Source of the DNA: Saccharothrix sp. HUAS TT1
GTDB lineage: Bacteria > Actinomycetota > Actinomycetes > Mycobacteriales > Pseudonocardiaceae
Direction: 5' to 3'
Assembly: GCF_040744945.1 (NCBI RefSeq)
Contig: NZ_CP160453.1
Span: forward strand, 7,750,001-7,814,000
Length of the DNA: 64,000 nucleotides
The notes beneath the pieces were generated by a model, which was not told the DNA's origin, did no database searches, and was given only the letters and a program-made list of their open reading frames with translations. This document shows positions 18,281-26,408 of this stretch, piece after piece. Both the position numbers and the translations under genes were made by a program. Position 1 is the first letter of the stretch; every line of letters starts with the position of its first letter.

Positions 18281-19284
18281 TTGCGCCCCGCCTCCGGCTG
18301 TCCCTGACCGGCCTGCTCGCCGGGCGGCAGGTTCGGACCCGGCACGGCCAGGGTCTCCTCGCCGGTCAACCCGGACTTGATCTCCACGACCTTGCCGTCG
18401 GTGAGGCCCAGCTCGACGTCGGTGGTCTGCTTGGCGCCGTCCGGCCCGACCACGTCGACCTTGCCCTTGCCCTGGCCGCCCGCGACCGCCTCGACCGGCA
18501 CCACGAGGGCGTCCTGCGCGGACGCGGTGACCAGTTCGAGGGTGGCCGACGCGCCGTTGATCAGCTTCACGTCGGCGGGCGCGGTGCACACCAGGCGCAG
18601 GCCGGTCGGAGCGGACGAGTCGCCGGGCGGCTGCGGCTGCTGCGGCGGTTGCCGGACGGGCGTCCCGTCGGCGGCGGCGTCGTCGTCGGACTCCGGCTGC
18701 GCGGGCGGCGGCGCGGGCACGGTGCCCGCGGGCAGCGCCGCGATCGTGCCGAGCAGGGCGCACGCGAACGGGCCCGGCCCGTTCTTGATCTGCGCCTGCA
18801 CCACGCCCTGCACGGCGTCGGAGATCTGGTACGCCTGCTCGCCGCTGATCTCGGCGACGATGCCGTAGCCCGCGTGCTTCGCCGACGCGATCGGCATCCC
18901 GGCGGTGACCGTCGCGAGGTCGTCGACCAGACGGCCGCCGAACGTGGCGCCGGCGGGCACGTCCACGTTGTTCGGCTTGCCGTCCGCCCAGACCGTGGCG
19001 ACCCGGGTCGGCCTGGTCGGCGTGCCGGTCGGCTCGGCCACGGTCCAGTACCGCACCTGGCCCGCGACCGGGGCCACGATCCCGAACAGCGGGTTCATCG
19101 TGACCGCGCCGGTCAGGCTGACCTTGTTCGTTAGGTCCTGCCGGGTGGGCTTGGCCGTGGTCTGCACGGTGCCGCGCGGAGCCAGCTCCGGGGCGAGCGG
19201 TTCGGCCCCGCTCGACGTGCACGAGGCCGCGGTCAACGCCGCCGCGACCAGTCCGCACGCGCGGACGAAGGTTTTTCTGGACAC
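18277..19284 (-). CDS. Lipoprotein adaptor of the MacB-like transporter (HlyD/RND-adaptor type)
   Basis: The 335-residue protein has a lipobox (ALTAASC) and domains typical of Gram-positive periplasmic-adaptor-like proteins: a start similar to TRQDLTNKVSLTGAV, a lipoyl/barrel-like middle, and a C-terminal membrane-proximal domain with DALVVPVEAVAGG and DVELGLTDGKVVEIKSGL. A Pro/Gln/Asp-rich insert lies near residues 190-220. It begins the adaptor-ATPase-permease operon with 4-bp overlaps throughout. GTG 19284, preceded by GGGGGGA, gives a standard signal; TTG 19296 is less likely. It probably gates or couples substrate export outside the membrane. Confidence 0.85.
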   Translation of the reverse strand: MSRKTFVRACGLVAAALTAASCTSSGAEPLAPELAPRGTVQTTAKPTRQDLTNKVSLTGAVTMNPLFGIVAPVAGQVRYWTVAEPTGTPTRPTRVATVWADGKPNNVDVPAGATFGGRLVDDLATVTAGMPIASAKHAGYGIVAEISGEQAYQISDAVQGVVQAQIKNGPGPFACALLGTIAALPAGTVPAPPPAQPESDDDAAADGTPVRQPPQQPQPPGDSSAPTGLRLVCTAPADVKLINGASATLELVTASAQDALVVPVEAVAGGQGKGKVDVVGPDGAKQTTDVELGLTDGKVVEIKSGLTGEETLAVPGPNLPPGEQAGQGQPEAGRK

Positions 19285-19372
19285 CGGTCCCCCCAAAGCG
19301 AATCCCTATCCGGTTCCGTCAACTTACCCATATGACGCCGGTGGGGATGACCGGGTTGCGCGCCAACGGGAA

Positions 19373-19408
19373 GAACCGCCCTCGCCCGGAATCGGACGAG
19401 GGCGGTTC
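19373..19408 (-). terminator. Hairpin terminator after the SGNH hydrolase
   Basis: A 12-bp perfect stem (GAACCGCCCTCG / CGAGGGCGGTTC) with a 12-nt loop lies 15 nt beyond the minus-strand stop at 19424. Confidence 0.7.
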
Positions 19409-19423
19409 CCGGTGGTCAGGACC

Positions 19424-20455
19424 TCAGGCGACGGCGTGCAGGTTGCCGTCCGCCCCGGCCAGGCAGCGGGCCGAACCCGTGCCGGAGTTGATGAACTCGG
19501 TGATGCAGCGACCCATCTGCTCGTGCCCGGCGGCGTTCGGGTGGAACGACTGCTGGGCCAGGTGCAGGCCGATCGCGTCGAGGCCACCGGTCACCAGCGC
19601 GTACGGGTCGACGGTCAGCCGCCGCTGCCACTCGCCCGACGAGCTGTCGCCCTTGCTGCACGCCTCGCGGTTCTCGGTGGCGCGGGCGAAGTCGAGGAAC
19701 TTCACGCCCGCCCGGGACGCCACGCCGCGCAGCGCGTCGGACAGCTGCGGCACGGCGGTGGTGCGGCCGTAGCCCGCGTCGGCCAAGCGCAGCGGGCAGC
19801 CCTGCGGCCCGTGCAGGATGCGGTCCATCTTCTCGGTCACCGGCGAGGCGTACGAGGTGAGGACCAGGTTGTAGGACGACGCGGCGTAGCCCGCCTGGGA
19901 CATCGCGGACCGGACGTCGCTCAGCGCGTTCTCCACCTTGGGCGCCATCGCGGCCAACCGGCCGGGCCACTCGCGCTCCAGCTTGGAGCGGCAGCTGGAG
20001 CCGAACGGGTTCGCCCACGCGGCGACGCAGTCGACCATGGTGTCGGCGAACCGCACGTCGTCGTTCGCGCCGACCTGCACGACGACCGTGGTCACCCGGT
20101 ACTGGCGGGCGATGTCGATCAGCCGGCGGGCCTGCGAGCCCTCGGTGTAGTGCACGGTGTCGGCCAGCGACACGTTCGCCGAGTCCGCGCCCGAGCAGGC
20201 CAGGTTGATCGTGCGCTGGGCCAGCTGGGTGCGGTGGATCATGCTCTGGGTCGAGCGGTGGCACCAGTTGCCGTTCTCGCCCGCGGTGCCCGGCTCGTAG
20301 GAACCGGCGCCCTCACCGGACATGGCGCTGTCGCCCAGCGACACGACCGCGGTGGGCCGGTCGTCGACCGCGCCGGCGGTGGTGGGGACGGTGACCAGCG
20401 CGGTGCCGGTCAGCAGCAGGGCGCCGACGGCGGCGCAGATTCGTTTCCTCGACAC
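19424..20455 (-). CDS. Secreted SGNH/GDSL hydrolase
   Basis: The 343-residue precursor has a signal peptide (about 1-30, ending AGA). The SGNH blocks are visible: AVVSLGDSAMSGEG (catalytic Ser), a Gly in NLACSGADS, Asn in VVVQVGANDD, and the C-terminal Asp/His block FHPNAAGHEQMG. This matches the secreted actinobacterial esterase/lipase branch with several conserved cysteines (CHRSTQS, CRSKLE). It probably deacylates a lipid or polysaccharide outside the cell. GTG 20455 is preceded by GGAGG. It is a single gene. Confidence 0.9.
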   Translation of the reverse strand: MSRKRICAAVGALLLTGTALVTVPTTAGAVDDRPTAVVSLGDSAMSGEGAGSYEPGTAGENGNWCHRSTQSMIHRTQLAQRTINLACSGADSANVSLADTVHYTEGSQARRLIDIARQYRVTTVVVQVGANDDVRFADTMVDCVAAWANPFGSSCRSKLEREWPGRLAAMAPKVENALSDVRSAMSQAGYAASSYNLVLTSYASPVTEKMDRILHGPQGCPLRLADAGYGRTTAVPQLSDALRGVASRAGVKFLDFARATENREACSKGDSSSGEWQRRLTVDPYALVTGGLDAIGLHLAQQSFHPNAAGHEQMGRCITEFINSGTGSARCLAGADGNLHAVA

Positions 20456-20663
20456 CGCGGACCTCCACAGGGTGATCGTCGACCGGGGCGGGACGTCAAC
20501 CGACCGTAAAGGCGCGTTCACACCGCGACAACAAGCCGAACGGCTGGTTCCGCGGCTTCTTCGGTGGTCCGCACGCCGGGGCCGCCCTTCGGCGGTCGTC
20601 CCGCCGGCGTGACCTGGGAAGCTGGTCGACTCCGCTGTCCGAGGTCGTCGCCTGGGGGCCGCC

Positions 20664-22919
20664 GTGCGAGTTCTCGCCGCCACCGCTTCCGCCACAGCTT
20701 CCGTCATCGCCCTGACCGCCGCCGGGGTCCCGCACGCCGGGGCCGTGCACATCGGGATCGCGCACGCCGGGGTCGCGCACGCCGCCGCGTTCTCCGCGCG
20801 GATCGACTTCTCCGACCAGGCCACCACGCCGGCCGCCGGTTACGCGCGCGACTTCGGCGAGCCCTACGGCCCGCGGGCCACCGGCGGGACCTACGGCTGG
20901 GTGTCCCTCGGCGCCACCACACCGCTCTCGCTGGTCGGCAACGGCCGCAACCGCGGCGGCACGGGTGATCCGCGGTTGGCGACGTTGGTGCACGCCCAAC
21001 TCCCGGCCACCTCCCCCGGCGTGCCGACGCCGGGCAGCTGGGAGATCGCCGTGCCCAACGGCTCGTACACCGTCACGGTCGCGGTCGGCGACGCGGGGAC
21101 CGCCACCGACAGCGCGCACTGGCTCAGCGTCGAGGACCAGAACGCCGTCGCCGCGTTCAAGCCCACCTCCACCGCGAAGCACGCCACCGCCACCCGTGTG
21201 GTCACCGTGACCGACGGCCAGCTGACGTTGTCCCCCCGCTCGGGCGCGAACACCAAGCTCAACCATGTCGACGTCGACGGCCTGCCGGACGGCGCGCCCT
21301 CGGTGCGCGCCGTGACGCCCGCGAACCTGGCGACCGCCGCGGACCCGACCACGTCGGTGGTGGCCGACCTGCGGCTGCCCGCGGGCGCGGTGGACCCGGC
21401 CACGCTGTCGTCCGCCACGGTCCGGCTGACCCGCGTCGCGGACGGCGCGGCCGTGCCCGCCAACGCGATCACCAGCGGCGGCGGTGACGTGGTCAACCTG
21501 TCGCCGCTGGCGCCGCTCGCGCCGACCACGCCCTACCGGTTCACCGTGACGTCCGGCGTGCGGGACGTGGCGGGCAACGCGTTCCAGCCGTTCTCGTCGG
21601 TGTTCACCACGGGCGCCGGGTCGTCCGGCGGGCCCATCGCGTTCCAGCAGGTGTTCGGGGTGGCGACCGGGGCGCCGTTCACCAGCGTGGCGTTCGGGCC
21701 GGACGGGAGGCTGTACGCGGCCACGCTGACCGGGCAGCTCCGCCGCTTCCCGGTCGGCGCCGACGGCACTCTCGGCCCGGCCGCGGTCATCGAGACCGTC
21801 CGCGCGCACGCCACCGCGGCCGGGTTGCCCGGCGCGCCGAACCGCACCGTGATCGGCCTGGCGTTCGACCCGGCGTCCACCGCCGTCGCGCCGGTGCTGT
21901 GGGTGACCGACAACCACGGCGGCACGTCGAACGCGCCCGACTGGTCCGGCAAGGTGGCCCGGCTCAGCGGACCGGACCTCGGCGTCTACACCGAAGTCGT
22001 CACCGGCCTGCCGCGCTCGGTCAAGGACCACGAGTCGAACTCGCTCGCGTTCGGGCCGGACGGCGCGCTGTACCTGGCGCAGGGCTCGATGAACGCCATG
22101 GGCGCGCCCGACACCACGTGGGGCGACCGGGCCGAGCACCTGCTCAGCGCCGCCGTGCTGAAGATCCACCCGGACCGGCTGCCCGCCGCGCTGCCGGTGG
22201 ACGTGCGCACCGAGGCGGGCGGTTCGTACGACCCTTATGCGGCCGACGCGCCCGTGACGATCCACGCGACCGGCGTGCGCAACGCGTACGACCTGGTGTG
22301 GCACCGCAACGGGCACCTGTACGTGCCGACGAACGGTTCGGCGGCGGGCGGTAACGCGCCGGCGACCCCGTCACCCCTGCCGGCCGCGTGCGCGTCCCGC
22401 CGTGACGGCCCGTACACCGGCCCGGCGGTCCCGGCGGTGACGAACAACCCGAGCGCCGAGACGGATTACGTGTTCGACGTGAAGCCGGGCAGGTACTACG
22501 GGCACCCGGCGCCGGTGCGCTGCGAGTGGGTGCTGGCGGGCGGCAACCCGACGTCGGGCGCGGACCCGTTCCAGACCTCGGCGTACCCGGTCGGCGTCGC
22601 GCCGGACCGCAACCTCGACCTGGCGGGCACGTACGACGCGGGCCTGCACGCGTCGCCGAACGGGGCCGTCGAGTACCGGGGCGGCGCGTTCGGCGGCCGG
22701 TTGGACGGGCGGCTGCTGGTGGTGCGCTACTCGTCCGGGCAGGACGTCCAGCACTTCGACGTCGCCCCGACCGGCGCCCTGTCGAACCGGACGACCGGCA
22801 CCACCGGCCTGACCGGCTTCAACCAGCCGCTGGACATCGCCCAGAGCCCGACCACGGGCTACCTGTACGTGACCGAGCTGGGCGCGAACCGGATCACCCT
22901 GCTGCGACCGGCGGTCTGA
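20664..22919 (+). CDS. Secreted malectin/Ig-like and sorbosone-dehydrogenase-like beta-propeller protein
   Basis: The 751-residue protein has a signal region (residues of about 1-42) with a curious HAG/AHAG repeat. A malectin-like beta domain follows (about 42-210; YGWVS, GSYTVTVAVGDAG). Next is an Ig-like domain (about 215-330; VTSGVRDVAGNAF). The C-terminal 420 residues form a six-bladed soluble-quinoprotein (glucose/sorbosone dehydrogenase) propeller (FTSVAFGPDGRLYAATL, HESNSLAFGPDGALYLAQG, IHATGVRNAYDLVWH, GYLYVTELGANRITLL). Sugar oxidation with PQQ is a family possibility only. Start GTG 20664 is not well supported by a ribosome-binding site. Confidence 0.85.
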   Translation: MRVLAATASATASVIALTAAGVPHAGAVHIGIAHAGVAHAAAFSARIDFSDQATTPAAGYARDFGEPYGPRATGGTYGWVSLGATTPLSLVGNGRNRGGTGDPRLATLVHAQLPATSPGVPTPGSWEIAVPNGSYTVTVAVGDAGTATDSAHWLSVEDQNAVAAFKPTSTAKHATATRVVTVTDGQLTLSPRSGANTKLNHVDVDGLPDGAPSVRAVTPANLATAADPTTSVVADLRLPAGAVDPATLSSATVRLTRVADGAAVPANAITSGGGDVVNLSPLAPLAPTTPYRFTVTSGVRDVAGNAFQPFSSVFTTGAGSSGGPIAFQQVFGVATGAPFTSVAFGPDGRLYAATLTGQLRRFPVGADGTLGPAAVIETVRAHATAAGLPGAPNRTVIGLAFDPASTAVAPVLWVTDNHGGTSNAPDWSGKVARLSGPDLGVYTEVVTGLPRSVKDHESNSLAFGPDGALYLAQGSMNAMGAPDTTWGDRAEHLLSAAVLKIHPDRLPAALPVDVRTEAGGSYDPYAADAPVTIHATGVRNAYDLVWHRNGHLYVPTNGSAAGGNAPATPSPLPAACASRRDGPYTGPAVPAVTNNPSAETDYVFDVKPGRYYGHPAPVRCEWVLAGGNPTSGADPFQTSAYPVGVAPDRNLDLAGTYDAGLHASPNGAVEYRGGAFGGRLDGRLLVVRYSSGQDVQHFDVAPTGALSNRTTGTTGLTGFNQPLDIAQSPTTGYLYVTELGANRITLLRPAV

Positions 22920-22950
22920 GGGTGCGGCGGGCTCCCCGCCCACCGCACCC
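22920..22950 (+). terminator. Hairpin terminator after the propeller gene
   Basis: GGGTGCGG and CCGCACCC pair, with extra GC pairs inside, beginning at the base after the stop codon. Confidence 0.65.
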
Positions 22951-22999
22951 CTTCCCGACCACTCCTCGAAGCCGCCGTCGTCCTCGAAGACCTCTTCCA

Positions 23000-23400
23000 C
23001 GACCTCGCCCATCACCACGCCGCCGACGGCCCCGACCGGGCACGTGCCGCGCCACCGCCGAGAACGAACAGGATCACCGCCGTCATGCCCAGGCCGGCCA
23101 GCGGGTCGGCGGCGGGGAAGCCCAGGGCCACACCGATGCCGCCCAGCACCACGGCCAACGACGTGAAGCCGTCCGTGCGGGCGTGGAGGCGTCGGCGATC
23201 AAGGCGGCGGAGCCGATGGCCCGGCCCACATGCACCCGGTAGCGCGCGACCAGCTCGTTGCCCAGGAAGCCGACGACACCGCCGGCCGCCACGACCCAGA
23301 GGTGCCGCACCGGTTGCGGGTCCAGGAGCCCGCAGATCGACTCGTGTCCGCCCGGCTCAGCCCGCAGGTGAACCGGCGGGTGGCGGCCAGCCGGTGAAGA
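23000..23400 (-). pseudogene. Fragmented cation diffusion facilitator (CDF) transporter
   Basis: Pieces of a CDF metal exporter lie in three frames on the minus strand. Near 23350-23380 one frame gives LAATRRFTCGLSRAD (family RRFTYG.GRAED). After a deletion the next frame gives LLDPQPVRHLWVVAAGGVVGFLGNELVA and VGRAIGSAALIAD. One missing base near 23190 then moves the reading into a frame giving HARTDGFTSLAVVLGGIGV and LGFPAADPLAGLG, which fades out near 23000. These are successive conserved blocks of the family (the HARTDG His/Asp pair binds metal), so a real gene has decayed. It faces an ArsR fragment. Confidence 0.7.
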
Positions 23401-23588
23401 ACCAGAGCTCGCATCCCCCGCTTGCCGCCCTCCAGGGCGAGTCTTCGTTGGCCTGCCTGGAGAAGGGTCGCCGCGAAGGCACGTTCGTCTACTACTCCGC
23501 AGCCAACGCCCACGTGAAATCCCTTCTGGCGCAAGCACTCTTCCACGCCGACGACGCCGAGAAGGAAGTCGCTCACCACGAGCGTTGA
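23394..23588 (+). pseudogene. C-terminal fragment of an ArsR-type regulator
   Basis: The frame reads LACLEKGRREGTFVYYSAANAH, then VKSLLAQALFHAD to a stop at 23588. This matches the recognition-wing and last helix of ArsR/SmtB repressors (HLA.L...GLV..RREGTFVYY). The first half of the winged helix is missing, and the overlap with the opposing CDF remnant shows the arrangement is rearranged. ArsR-CDF pairs are common zinc/cadmium efflux loci. Confidence 0.6.
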
Positions 23589-23694
23589 TCGACACGGTCC
23601 GTTTTCACCCTTACGTCGCAGCGCCGACCGCATATCACCGCAGCTCAACGGGTATCCGAAGGCTCCCCACCCCCGTTCAGCGAGGAGCGAGACA

Positions 23695-23730
23695 TGGGCA
23701 CCTCCAACTCTTCCGGCGGGAGGTCGTGAT
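23695..23730 (+). CDS. Possible 11-residue leader ORF
   Basis: ATG 23695 is preceded by AGGAG six bases away. The frame encodes MGTSNSSGGRS and stops. Its TGA shares a base with the ATG of the following ORF (TGATG), a classic coupling arrangement. Nothing else supports translation. Confidence 0.4.
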
Positions 23731-23908
23731 GGCACAGTCATGCGACCTGATCGACATCCGCAGCGGAGACCTCTTCCACCAACCCGTTCCCTACGGCCTC
23801 GTCTACCCGACCTGCACCGCGGACGGTGAGGCGCCACCCAGCCAGCGCGGTCGGACCTGGGAGCACCTGACGGCGTCCGGTCGCGTCCTCGAACCGGTCG
23901 GCCGGTGA
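23729..23908 (+). CDS. Small hypothetical protein (59 aa)
   Basis: The ORF starts at ATG 23729 with GGGAGG five bases upstream and is coupled to the 11-residue ORF. It encodes a 59-residue soluble peptide that opens MAQSCDLIDIRSGDLF and contains two cysteines. It has no signal peptide, membrane helix or known motif that I recognise. A strong intrinsic terminator begins 20 nt after the stop, which supports a genuine short transcription unit. It could be a peptide precursor, regulator or the residue of a larger gene. Confidence 0.5.
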   Translation: MAQSCDLIDIRSGDLFHQPVPYGLVYPTCTADGEAPPSQRGRTWEHLTASGRVLEPVGR

Positions 23909-23928
23909 AAGGTGTCGGAAGTCCCCCG

Positions 23929-23960
23929 ACGGGGTCGCAGGCAACGGCCTGCGACCCCGT
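23929..23960 (+). terminator. Strong hairpin terminator after the small ORF unit
   Basis: A perfect 14-bp stem (ACGGGGTCGCAGGC / GCCTGCGACCCCGT) with a 4-nt AACG loop is followed by TCTCGTTGT. Confidence 0.8.
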
Positions 23961-24400
23961 TCTCGTTGTGGCGCAAGAAGATCGGGTGTGACCACGAGGA
24001 GCGAGGGGGCGCGGACGACCTGAGCGGGTACTACCGGGTGGTGCGGGACAGCCACGTCGTCGACGAGCCGGACCAGCTGCCGCCGGGTCGGGAGGAAGTG
24101 GTCGGCGCACCGGGGGCGTGGTCTGGGGTTGGGTTCAAGGGTGTGATGGCGCACCGGCCGGTGTCCGAGCACCCCGAGCTGGAGCGGGTGGGGACGGTCA
24201 CCGGGGCGGGCGGCGCACGTCGAGCGGTCGGTTCCCGCCCGTGGCCGAGGGCTCGGTGACGGCACCTCGGCCTGCGTCCGGAGGTCGCCGGGGGGCGCGG
24301 AGGTGCGGCCGATCCCGTGCGCCACCTCGACAGGACCCGCGACAGCCGAGCACACCGGGCCCCGGTGGCCGCGCGACATGGGCGAAGAGGCAGGTACTGG
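23961..24400. other. Region with no assignable gene
   Basis: Open frames exist on both strands. One plus-strand frame reads SGYYRVVRDSHVVDEPDQLPPG, but none shows a ribosome-binding site, domain or clear codon bias. It lies between the decayed metal locus and DUF6292 and may be further debris. Confidence 0.4.
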
Positions 24401-24438
24401 GGCGCAAAGATCAGCCGGGGGCGCGAAGATCAGCCGGC
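24401..24438. repeat. 19-bp direct duplication over the DUF6292 stop codon
   Basis: ggcgcaaagatcagccggg is followed directly by a copy with one internal change (g for a) and a last-base change. The second copy contains the minus-strand TGA (24430-24432) of the DUF6292 gene. Confidence 0.75.
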
Positions 24439-24783
24439 GGCGAGCAGCTCGTCCTGCATCAACCCCAGCTGGTCGACCCAGCGGGCGACGGCGGCGGGTT
24501 CGGGGCGGATCGGGCCGCGCAGCCTGGCCAGCACGAACGGCGGTTCGGCGCTGTCGCTCTCCACCGCCACGGCCCAACCGCGGCCCTCGTCCCAGAGCAG
24601 GGCGACGTCCCGGTCGGCGAAACCGGGCAGGTGGCCGTCGAGGGCGAGGTAGGCGCCGAGGCGGGAGCCGTCGGTCTGGATGCACGAGCACTCACCGCTG
24701 AGGCCGAGCGCGCGGGTCACGTTCGAGACGTAGGCCAGAAGAGCGCGCACCGCGATCTCATCGTCGAACTCCCAGTCCACCAC
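24430..24783 (-). CDS. DUF6292 family protein
   Basis: The 117-residue protein has the compact alpha/beta pattern of DUF6292: an N-terminal helix with LLAYVSNVTRALG, then YLALDGHLPGFADRDVALLWDEGRGWAVAVE, written here as landmarks LALDGHLPG, DVALLWDE and GWAVAVE. A C-terminal helical segment (VARWVDQLG) follows. The family is common in Pseudonocardiaceae and has no assigned function. GTG 24783 or 24780 is the start; the upstream AAGGA gives a weak ribosome-binding site. It is the last gene before a duplication-scarred intergenic region. Confidence 0.75.
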   Translation of the reverse strand: MVDWEFDDEIAVRALLAYVSNVTRALGLSGECSCIQTDGSRLGAYLALDGHLPGFADRDVALLWDEGRGWAVAVESDSAEPPFVLARLRGPIRPEPAAVARWVDQLGLMQDELLAAG

Positions 24784-24889
24784 GCACCACCGTCCTTGAC
24801 CCCGATGTGCCGAACCAGGTCGTGGATAGCCCGATCATGGGATGTCGAAACACGGAAGTGTCGTTTCCTCGTCCGGCCGTCACAGCGCG

Positions 24890-25420
24890 TCAGGGACGAG
24901 GGGTGTCGACCGCGATGGCGGCGATGTCGTCCAGGTACTCGGCGGTGAACCCGCCGGCCACGTTCTCCGCCTCGGCGATCACCACGGTCACGCCGTCGAC
25001 CACGTCCGAGTCGTAGTTGAGCGCGGTGAACGGCACCTCCGCGACCTGCAGCAACGACCCGGACAGCGGTGTGATGTCGCCGGTGCCGTGCACGTCCTCC
25101 AGTCGCTTGAACTCGCGCGCCTGGTCGCGGTCGGCGAACTCGACCCAGGCGACGAACACCACGGCCGTGCCGCCCTCGTCGTCGGTCACGGTGAGCAGCA
25201 TCCGGTCCAGCGCGACGCACGGCACCGCCCGAAGCAGTTCCTGGACCTGGCCGAACGAGTGCGGGACGCACTCGCCGTCGGCGCGGGACGCCCGGTCGAC
25301 CACCCGCAGCCCCCGGTCGCGCCACATCTCGTCCGGGTCCTCCGGCGCGGCGAGCCCGCCCGCGCCCGCGGCGACCACCCCGGCCAGCGCCGCGGCGGCG
25401 ATCACCCCGCCCGATCCCAC
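24890..25420 (-). CDS. Hypothetical membrane-anchored protein
   Basis: The 176-residue product has one N-terminal hydrophobic helix (GGVIAAAALAGVVAAGAGGLA), then an exported or cytoplasmic alpha/beta domain with LLTVTDDEGGTAVVFVAWVEF and DGVTVVIAEAENVAGG. I do not recognise a family with certainty. The start is GTG 25420, with GGAGGTG six bases upstream; the longer frame upstream has no such site. It is followed by DUF6292 on the same strand, about 106 nt away. Confidence 0.65.
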   Translation of the reverse strand: MGSGGVIAAAALAGVVAAGAGGLAAPEDPDEMWRDRGLRVVDRASRADGECVPHSFGQVQELLRAVPCVALDRMLLTVTDDEGGTAVVFVAWVEFADRDQAREFKRLEDVHGTGDITPLSGSLLQVAEVPFTALNYDSDVVDGVTVVIAEAENVAGGFTAEYLDDIAAIAVDTPRP

Positions 25421-25483
25421 GCAGCCACCTCCACCGCCGACCGGCACCGTCAACCACTGGTACCCGCTCAGACGGTAAACCTC

Positions 25484-25510
25484 ACCCGGTCGTGCGGGAC
25501 AGGACCGGGT
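25484..25510 (-). terminator. Short hairpin after the beta-hydroxyacid dehydrogenase gene
   Basis: ACCCGGTC and GACCGGGT form an 8-bp stem with an 11-nt loop, just downstream of the minus-strand stop at 25520. Confidence 0.4.
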
Positions 25511-25519
25511 CACCCCACC

Positions 25520-26374
25520 TCACGAGCCGAACGCCGTGATCACCGCCGCCATGTCGACGCCGTCGCCCGCCCGCTCGGCCGCGGTCCGGTAGTGCTCGTT
25601 GAGCAGCCGCATGAGCCGGTCGTCCGTGCCCGCGACGCCCATCGCGGCCAGGATCAGCTCGCTGTCCTTGACCGCCCCGTCGACGCCGAACGCGGGCGGG
25701 AACTCGGCGTCGATCATCGCGCGGCCCTTGACCTGCGCGTACGTGCTGTCCACCGGTCCGCCCGCGATGGCCTCGAAGAACGCCTCCGGGTCCAGGCCGA
25801 GGCCCCGGGTCAGCGCGACGGCCTGCGCGGTGGCGGCGGTGATCGACAGCACCCACGAGTTGGCGGCCAGCTTGAGCCGCTGGCCGTCGCCCGGCCGCTC
25901 CCCCGCCCACACCGTGCGGATGGCGATGGCGTCGAACACCGGCGCCACGGCGGCGCGCAGCTCGACCGGACCGGCCGCGAGGACGGTCAGCTTGCCCTGC
26001 TCCGCGGGCGCGCGGGTGCCGAGCACCGGCGCGTCGACGAACGGCACGCCGTGCTTCCCGGCCAGCTCGGCGAGGTGCGCGCCCCCGTCCAGGCCGACCG
26101 TGCCGCACTGCGCCCACACCGCGCCGTCCTCGACGGCGGGCAGCGCCTCGGCCATCACCCCGGCGGTCGCGTCGGCGTCGAACAGCATGCTCAGCACGAC
26201 GTCCGCGCCGACGACCGCGTTCTTCGGGTCCTCGGCGACCAGGGCGCCGTCGTCGGCCAGCGCCCGCGCCTTGGCCGGGCTGCGGTTCCACACGACCACG
26301 TCGAACTTGGCGCGCAGCAGGCTCCGCGCCATGCCCGCACCCATCAGGCCCGTTCCCAACACCACCACGCGCAT
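25520..26374 (-). CDS. NAD(P)-dependent beta-hydroxyacid dehydrogenase (3-hydroxyisobutyrate dehydrogenase-like)
   Basis: The 284-residue enzyme has the family's Rossmann motif (VVVLGTGLMGAGMARSLL), a VVWNRSPAK cofactor-specificity loop suggesting NADP, a substrate loop (FVDAPVLGTRAPAEQGKL; family DAPV.G....A..G.L) and the catalytic lysine in LKLAANSW. Such enzymes oxidise short beta-hydroxyacids or reduce imines and aldehydes such as glyoxylate; the true substrate cannot be read. ATG 26374 was chosen because it begins the first beta-strand. A secreted amidase is encoded 34 bp upstream on the same strand, but no functional link is clear. Confidence 0.9.
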   Translation of the reverse strand: MRVVVLGTGLMGAGMARSLLRAKFDVVVWNRSPAKARALADDGALVAEDPKNAVVGADVVLSMLFDADATAGVMAEALPAVEDGAVWAQCGTVGLDGGAHLAELAGKHGVPFVDAPVLGTRAPAEQGKLTVLAAGPVELRAAVAPVFDAIAIRTVWAGERPGDGQRLKLAANSWVLSITAATAQAVALTRGLGLDPEAFFEAIAGGPVDSTYAQVKGRAMIDAEFPPAFGVDGAVKDSELILAAMGVAGTDDRLMRLLNEHYRTAAERAGDGVDMAAVITAFGS

Positions 26375-26408
26375 GGGCACAAGATCCCACCGCGCGCGGG
26401 ATGCCGCA

